In this document: positions 1 through 6,680 of the stretch, piece by piece
Layout of the letters: each line of letters begins with the position of its first letter
Numbering within the stretch: the stretch's first letter is position 1
Source of the DNA: Streptomyces megasporus
GTDB taxonomy: Bacteria > Actinomycetota > Actinomycetes > Streptomycetales > Streptomycetaceae
Direction: 5' to 3'
Length of the DNA stretch: 10,904 nucleotides
Assembly (NCBI RefSeq): GCF_000718985.1
Contig: NZ_JODL01000052.1
Coordinates: 1 to 10,904 of the forward strand
Made by a program: the position numbers and the translations under genes
Notes under the pieces: model-generated
Databases searched by the model: none
What the model saw: only the letters and a program-made list of their open reading frames with translations
What the model was told of the DNA's origin: nothing

Positions 1-464
1 ACATCGAGGTGGACGGTGCGGTCGACGGCGGCCTGCCAGGTGGCGGCCGGTAGGTCGACGGACGCGCGGGTGGGGATCAGGCGGGGTGCGAGGGCGGCGG
101 CCAGAAGGTAGACGGCCAGGCGCTGCTCCCACCGGGCGACCGGCTCGGTGGTGCCCTTGGGTGGGGTGGCGGCCGCGGCGTACTCCCACACCGGCCCGCG
201 GGCACTCCCCGCGGCAGACCACCGGGTGGGGGCCAGGCGCAGGCCCCAGGCCGGGTCGTCGGGGGTGGTGGCGGCGATGAGGGCGGCGCGGCTACCGTCC
301 GGCAGGAGGACGCTGGTGTAAGCGAGGACGTAGGCGCCCCAGTCTTCTCCGGCGCCGCCGCCGGTGCGGGCGAGAGTGACCCGACCGGTGCCGGCGGCCG
401 GGAGGCCACCGTTGCCGGGTGTCCGGGAGTTGGCGGGAGCGCCGGGCCGGTGGGCGTGGGCCAG
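1..464 (-). CDS. Hypothetical protein, 3' end beyond the left edge
   Basis: I do not recognise this protein. The minus frame is open from about position 497 to the window edge, and from 464 onward its codons end almost only in G or C, as real high-GC genes do. The visible protein has a Gly/Pro/Ala-rich lead, then a segment reading GEDWGAYVLAYTSVLLPDGS, several Trp residues, and a helical Ala/Leu-rich stretch (LAVYLLAAALAPRLIPTRAS). No ATG, GTG or TTG lies in frame ahead of this conserved-looking part. The only start candidate is CTG at 462-464, with a purine run (AGAAGAG) 6 nt upstream. Either it uses a rare CTG start or its 5' end is lost. No signal peptide or membrane segment is evident in the visible part. 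Confidence 0.5.
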   Translation of the reverse strand, partial: MAHAHRPGAPANSRTPGNGGLPAAGTGRVTLARTGGGAGEDWGAYVLAYTSVLLPDGSRAALIAATTPDDPAWGLRLAPTRWSAAGSARGPVWEYAAAATPPKGTTEPVARWEQRLAVYLLAAALAPRLIPTRASVDLPAATWQAAVDRTVHLD

Positions 465-484
465 CGTTAGCTCTTCTAAGTTTT

Positions 485-521
485 CCTCAGGGGGTGCTTA
501 CGGCGTAAGCACCCCCTGAGG
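485..521. repeat. 37-bp near-perfect palindrome (18-bp arms, 1-base centre)
   Basis: The left arm (485-502) and right arm (504-521) are exact reverse complements around a single G at 503. The core reads GTGCTTACG-G-CGTAAGCAC and the outer part is CCTCAGGG/CCCTGAGG. It lies just upstream of the leftward gene at 1-464 and about 300 bp beyond the 3' end of the ARH operon. As RNA it would form a very stable hairpin on either strand. No U-run follows on either side, which argues against a classical intrinsic terminator but does not exclude an actinobacterial one. A dimeric-regulator operator or a recombination/partition site would also fit. Confidence 0.6.
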
Positions 522-720
522 TGGTGTCCTGGGCCGGGGCTATCGCCGGGCTCTTCCTAGAGCGCGCCGCCAGCGCGAATGTCGTTGAGCGGAAGGCCGT
601 TCAGAGTGACGGTCGATGTGACGCAGGGATTGTTCCGGACCGCAGTGTCGGGCAGGTGTCTGCTCCCAAGGATGCTCCCCTGTGGTCAGGACGGGCAGCG
701 GTACTCCTCCTGCCCAGGGC
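522..720. other. Stretch with no supportable gene
   Basis: Short ORFs exist on both strands here, but none has consistent codon bias, a ribosome binding site or a recognisable motif. The minus frame read from about 690 to its TAG near 557-559 gives about 40 residues ending in LNGLPLNDIRAGGAL. These look faintly protein-like but have no start codon. It may be the relic of a gene 3' end. Confidence 0.4.
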
Positions 721-738
721 CACGCAGTCCACTGCGTG
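721..738 (-). terminator. Possible terminator hairpin after the ARH operon
   Basis: CACGCAGT-CC-ACTGCGTG is a perfect 8-bp inverted repeat with a 2-base centre, about 80 bp beyond the ARH stop codon in the direction of transcription. There is no U-tract, so assignment as a terminator rests on position and symmetry only. Confidence 0.3.
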
Positions 739-815
739 CGCAGCGGCGGCTGGGTCAGCCAGGTGGGCATCGGGCTGGTGAGGTGCTGAAAGCCGATGAG
801 GCGGAGCGGACCAGA

Positions 816-2489
816 CTATTGACCGCTCTGGTGGTAGGCACGGGCAAGCAGCCCAGCAAAGGCAGCAGCCCGCTCTACGCTGTATCGACCGTTCCGAAGC
901 TGCTGAAGCAGAGCACGGCCCACCTGCTCAGGAGGGAAGCCGTTCCTTGCCAGCTCTTGGACGATCTCCTCAACGGTGGGTGGGCCTGTTCTGCGGGTAC
1001 GCCCACTCGCACTCTCCAGCGCAGCTCCATGCCCCGCCCTTCCCTGATCAGCGGGTACGGCTGGCGACATCGCAGTTTCGAAAAGCGGTTGTTGTTTCCT
1101 CAGAGCGGCATCCGCCGCCCGCCGGGTGCGCTTTCGTCGGTCCTGCGGGAGCAAATGCTCATCTAGCGGCCTGAGATCAGGCCTTGCACGGACAAGGATG
1201 CTCTGACCGAACGGCAGAGTGCCCCACACGTATGTCGCTTGGTTACCCGGCGTCGGACTTCCTGCAGGAACAAAGGCTCCCAGGCCTGCCAGGGCGGGCC
1301 CCGCCGGTGTATGGCCTACGAGATCGAGCGTGGCTTTGGGAGGACTCCAGCGCAGGAGGTCCGGATAGGTGAAGGTAACTGCGTCACGCCCTTGGGAGAT
1401 TTCCCACATGCGGCGTGCTTCGGAATCGATTACCTGGGCGTCTTGCACGGCGCCGGGCGGAGGGCTTGCTGTGACAGCGCCCAGGAGCGCGCCGGTCATC
1501 GTGGCAATGGTGTCAGTGTCGGAGCCGAGGGTGTTAGCGGCGAGGAGCAGCGCCGCTTCTGGCGAATCGGCGTAGGCGTGTGCCAGCGCCCCGGCGACCA
1601 CAGTGGTGACCGTGCCTGATCCACGCGTTGCTTCGTCGAATCCACCGAGCCGCTGCACGAAGGCGGCGTACGTTTCGGCGTTGAGGGGCGCTGCGGACTC
1701 CAAGGCTTCGAGCGCTGTGCGGCATTCATCCGCGACAGCGTGTGCGGCTGTCCGGAAGTCGGTTCCGGCAGCGTCGGTCCATGTGGGCAGCCAGAGGTAC
1801 GCAAGTTCGTCGTCCTTCGCTATGACGTCTGGTACCTGCTCCAGCCAGTCGATAGCGGGGCGCCATTGCTTGGGGTCAGGAATCTCGTTCGCGTCCAGGG
1901 TGTGGGCCAGCAGGACAGCGTGCAGGACAGCGCCGAGGATGCCTCGTGGGTGGCCGTGGGTGCTGACGGCGTTGCGTACAACGTCGCGGGTGATGTGGTC
2001 CCAGTTGGTGAGGTCGCGTGCGGACCAGACGTGGGGTTGGATGCGCATGGCGGCGCCGTTGCCGCCGATGTCGACGTACCGGGCGGCCTTGGTGGCGAAG
2101 ATGTTTTGCGACCACTTGGCATCGACCCGCATCAGGCCGGTGGCGGCTGCCTTTGTCCCGCGGCCAGCGCCGAGCGCGTAGGCCTGCCAAGCGACGACTT
2201 CGATCTTGGCGAAGGCATCGGCGTCGAACTCCCCGTCCCCGCGGATGGCTCGTGATGTTGCCAGGCGGAGCTGGGTGTCGTCGGAGTACGCACCCGCCGG
2301 CAGGGGCATATCGCGGCCGTAGCGTCCTCCGACGCGCCTTTTCCACGGGACGGTGGTGGTGACCTCGTCACTGCCGATGCGGCGCCGTACGCCAGCAGCG
2401 TCGGTCAGTTCGGTGATGAAGCCGAGTGCGTCTCCGTACGCAGCCCACTGGGCCGAGGCGCGTACTGCCTCCCATTGCATGGCGCTCAC
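816..2489 (-). CDS. ADP-ribosylglycohydrolase (ARH/DraG family) with long C-terminal extension; putative antitoxin
   Basis: Predicted Mg-dependent hydrolase that removes ADP-ribose from a modified target. All family signatures are visible: GDALGFITE at residues 19-27 (same spacing to the Glu as in ARH3), SDDTQ at 69-73, GGNGAAMR at 142-149, THGHP at 177-181, and GSDTDTIATM at 321-330, which supplies the metal-binding DxDT. The ARH domain ends near residue 340. The remaining ~215 residues are not part of the usual ~300-360-residue family; they include a basic Arg/Lys stretch (RRKRTRRAADAALRK) and a helical C-terminus of about 50 residues. The GTG start is supported by AAGGA 5 nt upstream. It begins 8 bp after the DarT-like gene stops, so the two are co-transcribed. 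By analogy with DarG it probably neutralises the neighbouring transferase (inference). DraG of nitrogenase control is the alternative relative, but no nif context is visible. Confidence 0.88.
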   Translation of the reverse strand: MSAMQWEAVRASAQWAAYGDALGFITELTDAAGVRRRIGSDEVTTTVPWKRRVGGRYGRDMPLPAGAYSDDTQLRLATSRAIRGDGEFDADAFAKIEVVAWQAYALGAGRGTKAAATGLMRVDAKWSQNIFATKAARYVDIGGNGAAMRIQPHVWSARDLTNWDHITRDVVRNAVSTHGHPRGILGAVLHAVLLAHTLDANEIPDPKQWRPAIDWLEQVPDVIAKDDELAYLWLPTWTDAAGTDFRTAAHAVADECRTALEALESAAPLNAETYAAFVQRLGGFDEATRGSGTVTTVVAGALAHAYADSPEAALLLAANTLGSDTDTIATMTGALLGAVTASPPPGAVQDAQVIDSEARRMWEISQGRDAVTFTYPDLLRWSPPKATLDLVGHTPAGPALAGLGAFVPAGSPTPGNQATYVWGTLPFGQSILVRARPDLRPLDEHLLPQDRRKRTRRAADAALRKQQPLFETAMSPAVPADQGRAGHGAALESASGRTRRTGPPTVEEIVQELARNGFPPEQVGRALLQQLRNGRYSVERAAAFAGLLARAYHQSGQ

Positions 2490-2497
2490 CGTAGTCC

Positions 2498-3181
2498 TTA
2501 CCTGCCGAACGTGACCGGGTCGACGGAGATGTCGACCTCATCGTGTCCGCTGACGCTGACAATGGCCTCAGCCTTCGCTGCGTCCTCGTCAGTGAGGACA
2601 TAGATGTGCTGCAGGTGCCGGGTGGAGACGGCCTGCGGGTAGAGCACTTCGGCCTGGGGGTTCGTGGGGAGGTGAGGCGCTCGGTCGCGGCGCGGCATCG
2701 TCTTGTTGAAGCCCATAGGGACGCGGTCGGCGAAGAGGGCTTCGGCTCCGGGCAGTCCTTCCGCGGGTGTGATGCCGGCGTACCCCATGTTGCCTGGGGC
2801 GAATAGGACGCCGGGATGCGTCATGATCACTGGATCGAAGCTGAGGACCGCCCAGAAGAGGTCCTCGTTCGCCCACCAGTCTTCGCTGCTGATGCGCAGG
2901 AAGCGGTGGTTGGGTTCACTGATGCTGAGGTTCACGTAGGACCAAAACCGCGGAGCTTCTCTGCGGACCTTGGTGTTTTGGTGGTAGATGCTCTCCAGGT
3001 ACTCGTCCTCGGAGAGGAGTGCACGTGCCTTGCACTTCCGCTGTAGAAGTATGCCGAGCAAACCCCGGTTTGTAGTGAAATGCATCACTTCGGTGATTTT
3101 GCGTTTCCGAATGAGCGCGTGGAGGCCCTCGGCGTGCCCGTCATCACCCGGTATGGCCGATATCGGCTCTGTCGTGGTCAT
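2498..3181 (-). CDS. DarT-like (DUF4433) ADP-ribosyltransferase; putative DNA-modifying toxin
   Basis: Resembles DarT, which uses NAD+ to ADP-ribosylate bases in single-stranded DNA (thymidine for DarT2, guanosine for DarT1). The 227-residue length fits. The N-terminal NAD-site motif is ITEVMHFTTNRGLLGIL (residues 29-45, HFT at 34-36). Arginines at 73, 74 and 78 precede FWSYVNLSISEPNH, which occupies the place of the DarT segment usually read as YVPFYFxPRxPM. PQAEVLYP (175-182) matches the family's QAEFLV block, making E178 the likely catalytic Glu. No signal peptide or membrane segment, so cytoplasmic. The ATG overlaps the helicase TGA (ATGA), with GAAGG just upstream. Base composition is unlike its surroundings: I counted 64 G/C in 120 bases at 3001-3120 (53%), suggesting transfer. 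The family call is fairly secure; target base or protein is unknown. Confidence 0.75.
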   Translation of the reverse strand: MTTTEPISAIPGDDGHAEGLHALIRKRKITEVMHFTTNRGLLGILLQRKCKARALLSEDEYLESIYHQNTKVRREAPRFWSYVNLSISEPNHRFLRISSEDWWANEDLFWAVLSFDPVIMTHPGVLFAPGNMGYAGITPAEGLPGAEALFADRVPMGFNKTMPRRDRAPHLPTNPQAEVLYPQAVSTRHLQHIYVLTDEDAAKAEAIVSVSGHDEVDISVDPVTFGR

Positions 3182-4572
3182 ACGGCCTTCACCTCATAGG
3201 TGTCCGGGTCCATGCAGGCGATGAGGTCGCTTGCCTCTGCAGGCTTGTAGGTGATGGTCAGCGTCTTGCGGGCACGTCCGGCGGACATGGCCAGCAACCG
3301 CAAGTGTGCGTCGCGCTCACTGTCGCCGGGTTCGGCGGCGTGCGGCATGACCTCGCTGTTGAGGCCGACGATGATGACGTGATCGAACTCCAGTCCCTTG
3401 GAGGAGTGCATCGTCGACAGCGCGACGTTCACCGGCCCCGTCGGCCACTCGGCGTTGCGGGTCAGCTCCACATATGCCAGTCCGGCCGCATCCAGACGCT
3501 TCCTGACCTCGCCGAACCAGCCCTTGGCGTGAAGGATGGCGACGGACTCGTCGTTGTCGGGTCCGAGGTCGTTGAGGAACTGCACCACATGGTCCATCTG
3601 CTGGGTGAAGGTGCCTTGGACCAGCAAGGGCTTGTTGCCCTCCTCCTTGCAGGAGGAGAGGTCAGGGATCGCGGCGTCGTCTGTCGTCTCCACGTCCTTG
3701 AGCAGCGGAGCGGCGAAGGCGGCGATCTGCCGGGTGTTACGGAAGTTCTTCGACAGCAGCTTGCTGTTGTGCGAGCCCACACTCAGACCGACCTCGGCCC
3801 AGGTGAAGCGCTGAGGGTAGATGCGCTGAGCGGCATCGAGGACGAACGTGAGCGTGTGCTCGTCGGTGACGTGGTTGAGGACGGCCCGTACCTGGTTGGC
3901 GGAGAAGTCTTGGGCCTCGTCAACAACGACCACGTGGTACGGGTCGTCGGCTCGCTTGGCGGCCATGGCGTTCGCCAGGTCGGACCAGTCCCATGCCTGC
4001 TGCTGCTTCTTCCACTCCTGGAGGGGAAGGATGACCTCCTCCAGCAACCGGCGCCGCAACGGGGTCGGCATACGCGGGGAGCGGCCGCGGCCCTGCCGTT
4101 CGCACTCGATGTACTCGTCCAGGCGCCCCGGCAAGAAGCGGCCCAGGACATAGTCGACTTCGGAGCGTACGAACTCGTCGGACAGCGGCAGGGACGCGGC
4201 CAGTGCCTCCAGCTTCCGGTTGCGCTCACGGTCCTGGAGGATCCGCTCGTAGGCCACACGGTCGGTGGCCCACTTCCCGAAGGTGGAGACCGTCAGCTCG
4301 ACATCATTGCCCTTGATCTGCTCCTGGGTAAGTTCTTCGATGTAGCCGCGCAGCGTGCGGTTGTAGGTGAGAACCAGGACGCGGACAGGACCACTGATGA
4401 AGCCGTCTCGGCGGCGGCGCTGCCAGAAACCGACGGTGAACTTCAACCGGTACAGGGCCGTGGTGGTCTTGCCGCTGCCGGCGGCGCCCCGTACGACGAA
4501 CACCCCCGGCTTGTAATTGTTGATCACCGTGAGCTGCTCGCTCGTCGGCTGCGTCGGCCTGAGAACCTTCAT
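3178..4572 (-). CDS. Superfamily 1 (UvrD/Rep-like) helicase-ATPase
   Basis: ATP-driven DNA translocase or helicase, first gene of the operon. With the 464-residue start chosen here: Q-motif-like TSEQLTVI at 10-17 (Q13), Walker A GAAGSGKT at 29-36, Walker B VVVVDEAQD ending at 222, motif III-like LTFVLDAAQR, motif IV-like SKNFRNTRQIAAF, motif V STMHSSKGLEFDHVIIVGL (H389, K392, E395), and motif VI SAGRARKTL with R433. It is much shorter than UvrD or Rep (~700 residues), so the 1B/2B insertions are reduced; no nuclease domain is evident. I chose the ATG at 4570-4572 because GGAGGG lies 9 nt upstream and homology starts there. In-frame ATG (4615-4617) and TTG (4636-4638) starts lack as good a site. 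Its role with the ADP-ribosylation pair is inferred, possibly sensing or remodelling modified or invading DNA. Confidence 0.88.
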   Translation of the reverse strand: MKVLRPTQPTSEQLTVINNYKPGVFVVRGAAGSGKTTTALYRLKFTVGFWQRRRRDGFISGPVRVLVLTYNRTLRGYIEELTQEQIKGNDVELTVSTFGKWATDRVAYERILQDRERNRKLEALAASLPLSDEFVRSEVDYVLGRFLPGRLDEYIECERQGRGRSPRMPTPLRRRLLEEVILPLQEWKKQQQAWDWSDLANAMAAKRADDPYHVVVVDEAQDFSANQVRAVLNHVTDEHTLTFVLDAAQRIYPQRFTWAEVGLSVGSHNSKLLSKNFRNTRQIAAFAAPLLKDVETTDDAAIPDLSSCKEEGNKPLLVQGTFTQQMDHVVQFLNDLGPDNDESVAILHAKGWFGEVRKRLDAAGLAYVELTRNAEWPTGPVNVALSTMHSSKGLEFDHVIIVGLNSEVMPHAAEPGDSERDAHLRLLAMSAGRARKTLTITYKPAEASDLIACMDPDTYEVKAV

Positions 4573-4653
4573 CCGTGCGGTCCCTCCCCAGAACTCGCTC
4601 CCCCGATCTGAGGACATGTTAGAAGCATTGACTCCCAAGCACGTTGGAGATCA

Positions 4654-4668
4654 GACAGGCAGCCTGTC
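4654..4668 (-). promoter_or_regulatory. Candidate operator palindrome upstream of the helicase-DarT-ARH operon
   Basis: GACAGGC-A-GCCTGTC is a perfect 7-bp inverted repeat with a 1-base centre, about 82 bp upstream of the helicase ATG in the operon's only leader region. It does not match the actinobacterial SOS box. I could not identify convincing -35/-10 elements, so the promoter itself is unplaced. No regulator gene is linked to the operon in this window. Confidence 0.35.
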
Positions 4669-4789
4669 GCACAAATGCGGACAGCGATACGTCGGTCATC
4701 TGTTCGGGTAATGAGGGTTGATCGTGGTTCGCCCACATTGGACATGCACTTGGCTGTGCCGTGGAGCAGCAGGCTGTCAATGAGAGCGG

Positions 4790-4793
4790 CTAG
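4790..4793. repeat. Target-site duplication CTAG, left copy, of the first IS701-family element
   Basis: CTAG precedes the left inverted repeat and is repeated exactly at 6622-6625 after the right one. IS701-family elements typically duplicate a 4-bp YTAR target. Confidence 0.8.
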
Positions 4794-4928
4794 TACTCCA
4801 GTCACACTTCGCGATCTGGTTCGATGGCCGTGCACGGCTGGCGGCCTGGGTGTTGTGGGGTGGGGCGGGATGAATGAGCGCGCGGTGGCTGGTTCGAGAG
4901 TCTGGCCGGCACCGAACAGTTCGAAGCC

Positions 4929-5237
4929 TTGCGCGACCTGGCAGGGTTCTGCATCCAGGCCCGCGCCCTTATCGAGGACGGACCGGAGAGCATCCGCAGA
5001 GCCGGGATCCGGCCCACGCACACCCCGGCCGTGCTGATCACGCGCGGGCATCTCACCGAGCAGCTGACAAAGATCATCAACCTGCCGCAGGGCGAGCGCG
5101 TCAAAGCGTTCCGGCTGCTGGTCGCACTACTCGGCGTGGCTGACGAGCGGCGGCGGGCTCGGTTCTGCGCCAACGGGTGCGGCCATGCCTGGCACCACCT
5201 GGGCACGGGTGCGGGAACTGAAGTGGCCACCGCGTGA
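4929..5237 (+). CDS. Small ORF inside the first IS701 element, possible passenger or gene remnant
   Basis: I do not recognise this 102-residue frame. It reads as a real cytoplasmic protein (RDLAGFCIQARALIEDG near the start, LTEQLTKIINLPQGERVKAF in the middle) with strong G/C third positions, and ends in a possible zinc-binding stretch, RRARFCANGCGHAWHHL (Cys-x3-Cys, then His-x3-His). The open frame extends upstream to a TGA at 4875, with residues such as FESLAGTEQFEA before the TTG at 4929, but no ATG or GTG is available there and no ribosome binding site is evident. That suggests a truncated 5' end. It stops 12 bp before the transposase. Most IS701 elements carry only a transposase, so this is either a passenger or captured host sequence. 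Confidence 0.45.
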   Translation: MRDLAGFCIQARALIEDGPESIRRAGIRPTHTPAVLITRGHLTEQLTKIINLPQGERVKAFRLLVALLGVADERRRARFCANGCGHAWHHLGTGAGTEVATA

Positions 5238-5249
5238 TCATCAAGGGTT

Positions 5250-6599
5250 GTGTGGACTCCTGAAGATCGTGCGGTGGCCGCGGGCCACAGCATAGACGCG
5301 GCTCGTTGGCGGGCAATGTTCGACCAGGCCATGGCCCGGATCGCGGGCCGGTTCCGCAGGGTGGAACCGCGGGCGACCGCCCGCGCGTATCTGCTCGGTC
5401 TGCTGTCGAGAACCGAGCGGAAGAACTGCTGGCAACTGGCCGAGCAGGCCGGCCACGACCGCCCCGGGCCGATGCAGCGGCTGCTGCGATCCGCGCGCTG
5501 GGACGCCGATGAAGTTCGCGACGACGTCCGGGCATATGTCTTCGAACACCTCGGCAACGACGACGGCGTCCTGATCGTCGATGAGACGGGGTTCCTGAAG
5601 AAGGGCCGGAGCTCGGCGGGCGTGCAGCGGCAGTACACCGGCACCGCAGGCCGGATCGAGAACAGCCAGGTCGGCGTGTTCCTCGCCTACGCCTCCAGCA
5701 AAGGCAGGGCACTGATCGACCGTCGGCTCTATCTGCCCGAACAAGCCTGGTGCCAGGACACCGAGCGCCGCACCCGCGCCGGGATCCCCGGCCACATGGC
5801 GTTCGCGACCAAGCCCGCCCTGGCCGGGCAGATGATCGCGGCAGCCCTGGAGGCCGGGATCAGCGCGTCCTGGGTGACCGGAGACGAGGCATATGGCCAA
5901 GACCCCGCTCTGCGCGCCCTGTTGGAAGCGCGCGGGCTGGGCTACGTTCTGGCCGTGGCCTGCAGCACCCGAGTGCGGATTAACCGTGGCCGGACCGCTG
6001 CCCGGGCGGATACCGTCGCTGACCGCCTACCGGTCACCGCTTGGCACCGTCAGAGTGCCGGAGCCGGGGCGAAGGGACCCCGCTACTACGACTGGGCCTG
6101 GATCGAGACCGGCACCAGCAGTGTCCGGCACCTGCTGATCCGCCGCAACCCCGACAGCGGCGAACTCGCCTTCTACCTGTGCTGGTCTCCGAACCGGGTG
6201 CCCCTGTCCGAGCTGGTGCGGGTGGCCGGCACGAGGTGGTGCATCGAGGAGTGCTTCCAGGCAGCGAAGGGCCAGGTCGGCCTGGACCACTATCAGGTTC
6301 GCCGCTGGACCGCCTGGCACCGGCACATCACCCTGGCCATGCTGGCCTTGGCCTTCCTGACCGTTCTCGTCGCGGACGCGACACCTACCAGACCCGCCGA
6401 GCCGGACCGCCCCGCCCGCAGCAACGACCCGATCGACCTGACCGTCCCGGAGATCCGCCACCTGCTGGGGTCTCTGCTGAACTCACCGAGCATCTCCGTG
6501 AGCAGGCTCCTGCACTGGTCAACCTGGCGCAGACATCACCAGGCCACCGCCCGCCGAAGCCACTACCGACGCCGACTCCATGCCCTACCTGATCGCTAG
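5250..6599 (+). CDS. IS701-family DDE transposase, intact
   Basis: Cut-and-paste transposase of the first IS701-family element, about 449 residues and full length for the family. N-terminal family block FDQAMARIAGRFRRVEP is followed by TERKNCWQLAEQAG. The DDE triad is readable: D111 in LIVDETGFLKKG, D212 in WVTGDEAYG, and E333 or E334 in RWCIEECFQAAKGQ, with the family-typical GVQRQYTGTAGRIENSQVGV and GLDHYQVRRWTAWHRH. The GTG at 5250 keeps maximum length, but AAGGG sits only 2 nt before it, so an in-frame GTG at 5274 is possible. No stops or frameshifts, so it may be active and able to mobilise its non-autonomous relatives. Confidence 0.93.
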   Translation: MWTPEDRAVAAGHSIDAARWRAMFDQAMARIAGRFRRVEPRATARAYLLGLLSRTERKNCWQLAEQAGHDRPGPMQRLLRSARWDADEVRDDVRAYVFEHLGNDDGVLIVDETGFLKKGRSSAGVQRQYTGTAGRIENSQVGVFLAYASSKGRALIDRRLYLPEQAWCQDTERRTRAGIPGHMAFATKPALAGQMIAAALEAGISASWVTGDEAYGQDPALRALLEARGLGYVLAVACSTRVRINRGRTAARADTVADRLPVTAWHRQSAGAGAKGPRYYDWAWIETGTSSVRHLLIRRNPDSGELAFYLCWSPNRVPLSELVRVAGTRWCIEECFQAAKGQVGLDHYQVRRWTAWHRHITLAMLALAFLTVLVADATPTRPAEPDRPARSNDPIDLTVPEIRHLLGSLLNSPSISVSRLLHWSTWRRHHQATARRSHYRRRLHALPDR

Positions 6600-6621
6600 A
6601 TCACAAAACCGCACTGGAGTA

Positions 6622-6625
6622 CTAG
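6622..6625. repeat. CTAG shared by both IS701 elements
   Basis: These four bases are the right target duplication of the first element and also the left flank of the second. The second element's other flank, at 8040-8043, is CTAA. One target site has therefore received both elements. Confidence 0.7.
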
Positions 6626-6680
6626 TAGTGCTCCGTTAGGTCTGTTTGCCGGGTCGTGGTGTGCGAGGCACGGTGGACGG

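Larger units (their letters stand above)
4794..6621 (+). mobile_element. IS701-family insertion sequence (first copy), complete, 1828 bp
   Basis: The ends are TACTCCAGT (4794-4802) and its exact reverse complement (6613-6621), flanked by matching CTAG duplications. Similarity continues past the 9 bp: both ends, read inward, have GATC about 20 bases in. At 1828 bp it is longer than the usual 1.4-1.5 kb, because about 450 bp precede the transposase and hold an extra ORF. Because the ends read TAGTACTCC, including the duplicated bases, the exact boundary could shift by up to 3 bp. It inserted about 220 bp upstream of the helicase start and points away from that operon. Confidence 0.85.

Noticed and set aside
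579..1166. Plus-strand open frame opposite the ARH 3' end
   Set aside because: No motif and overlaps the C-terminal extension of the ARH gene, which has the better start, context and continuous frame.
816..3181. DraT/DraG nitrogenase-regulating pair
   Set aside because: The hydrolase is in the same broad family as DraG, but the transferase carries DarT-type motifs and there are no nitrogen-fixation genes; the helicase also does not fit.
3304..4611. Long plus-strand open frame (435 codons) opposite the helicase gene
   Set aside because: Its protein has no recognisable motif and is a by-product of high GC; the opposite strand encodes a clear SF1 helicase with all motifs.
4573..4638. Upstream TTG start for the helicase (22 more residues)
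   Set aside because: No ribosome binding site at the right distance, whereas ATG 4572 has GGAGGG 9 nt upstream and family similarity begins there.
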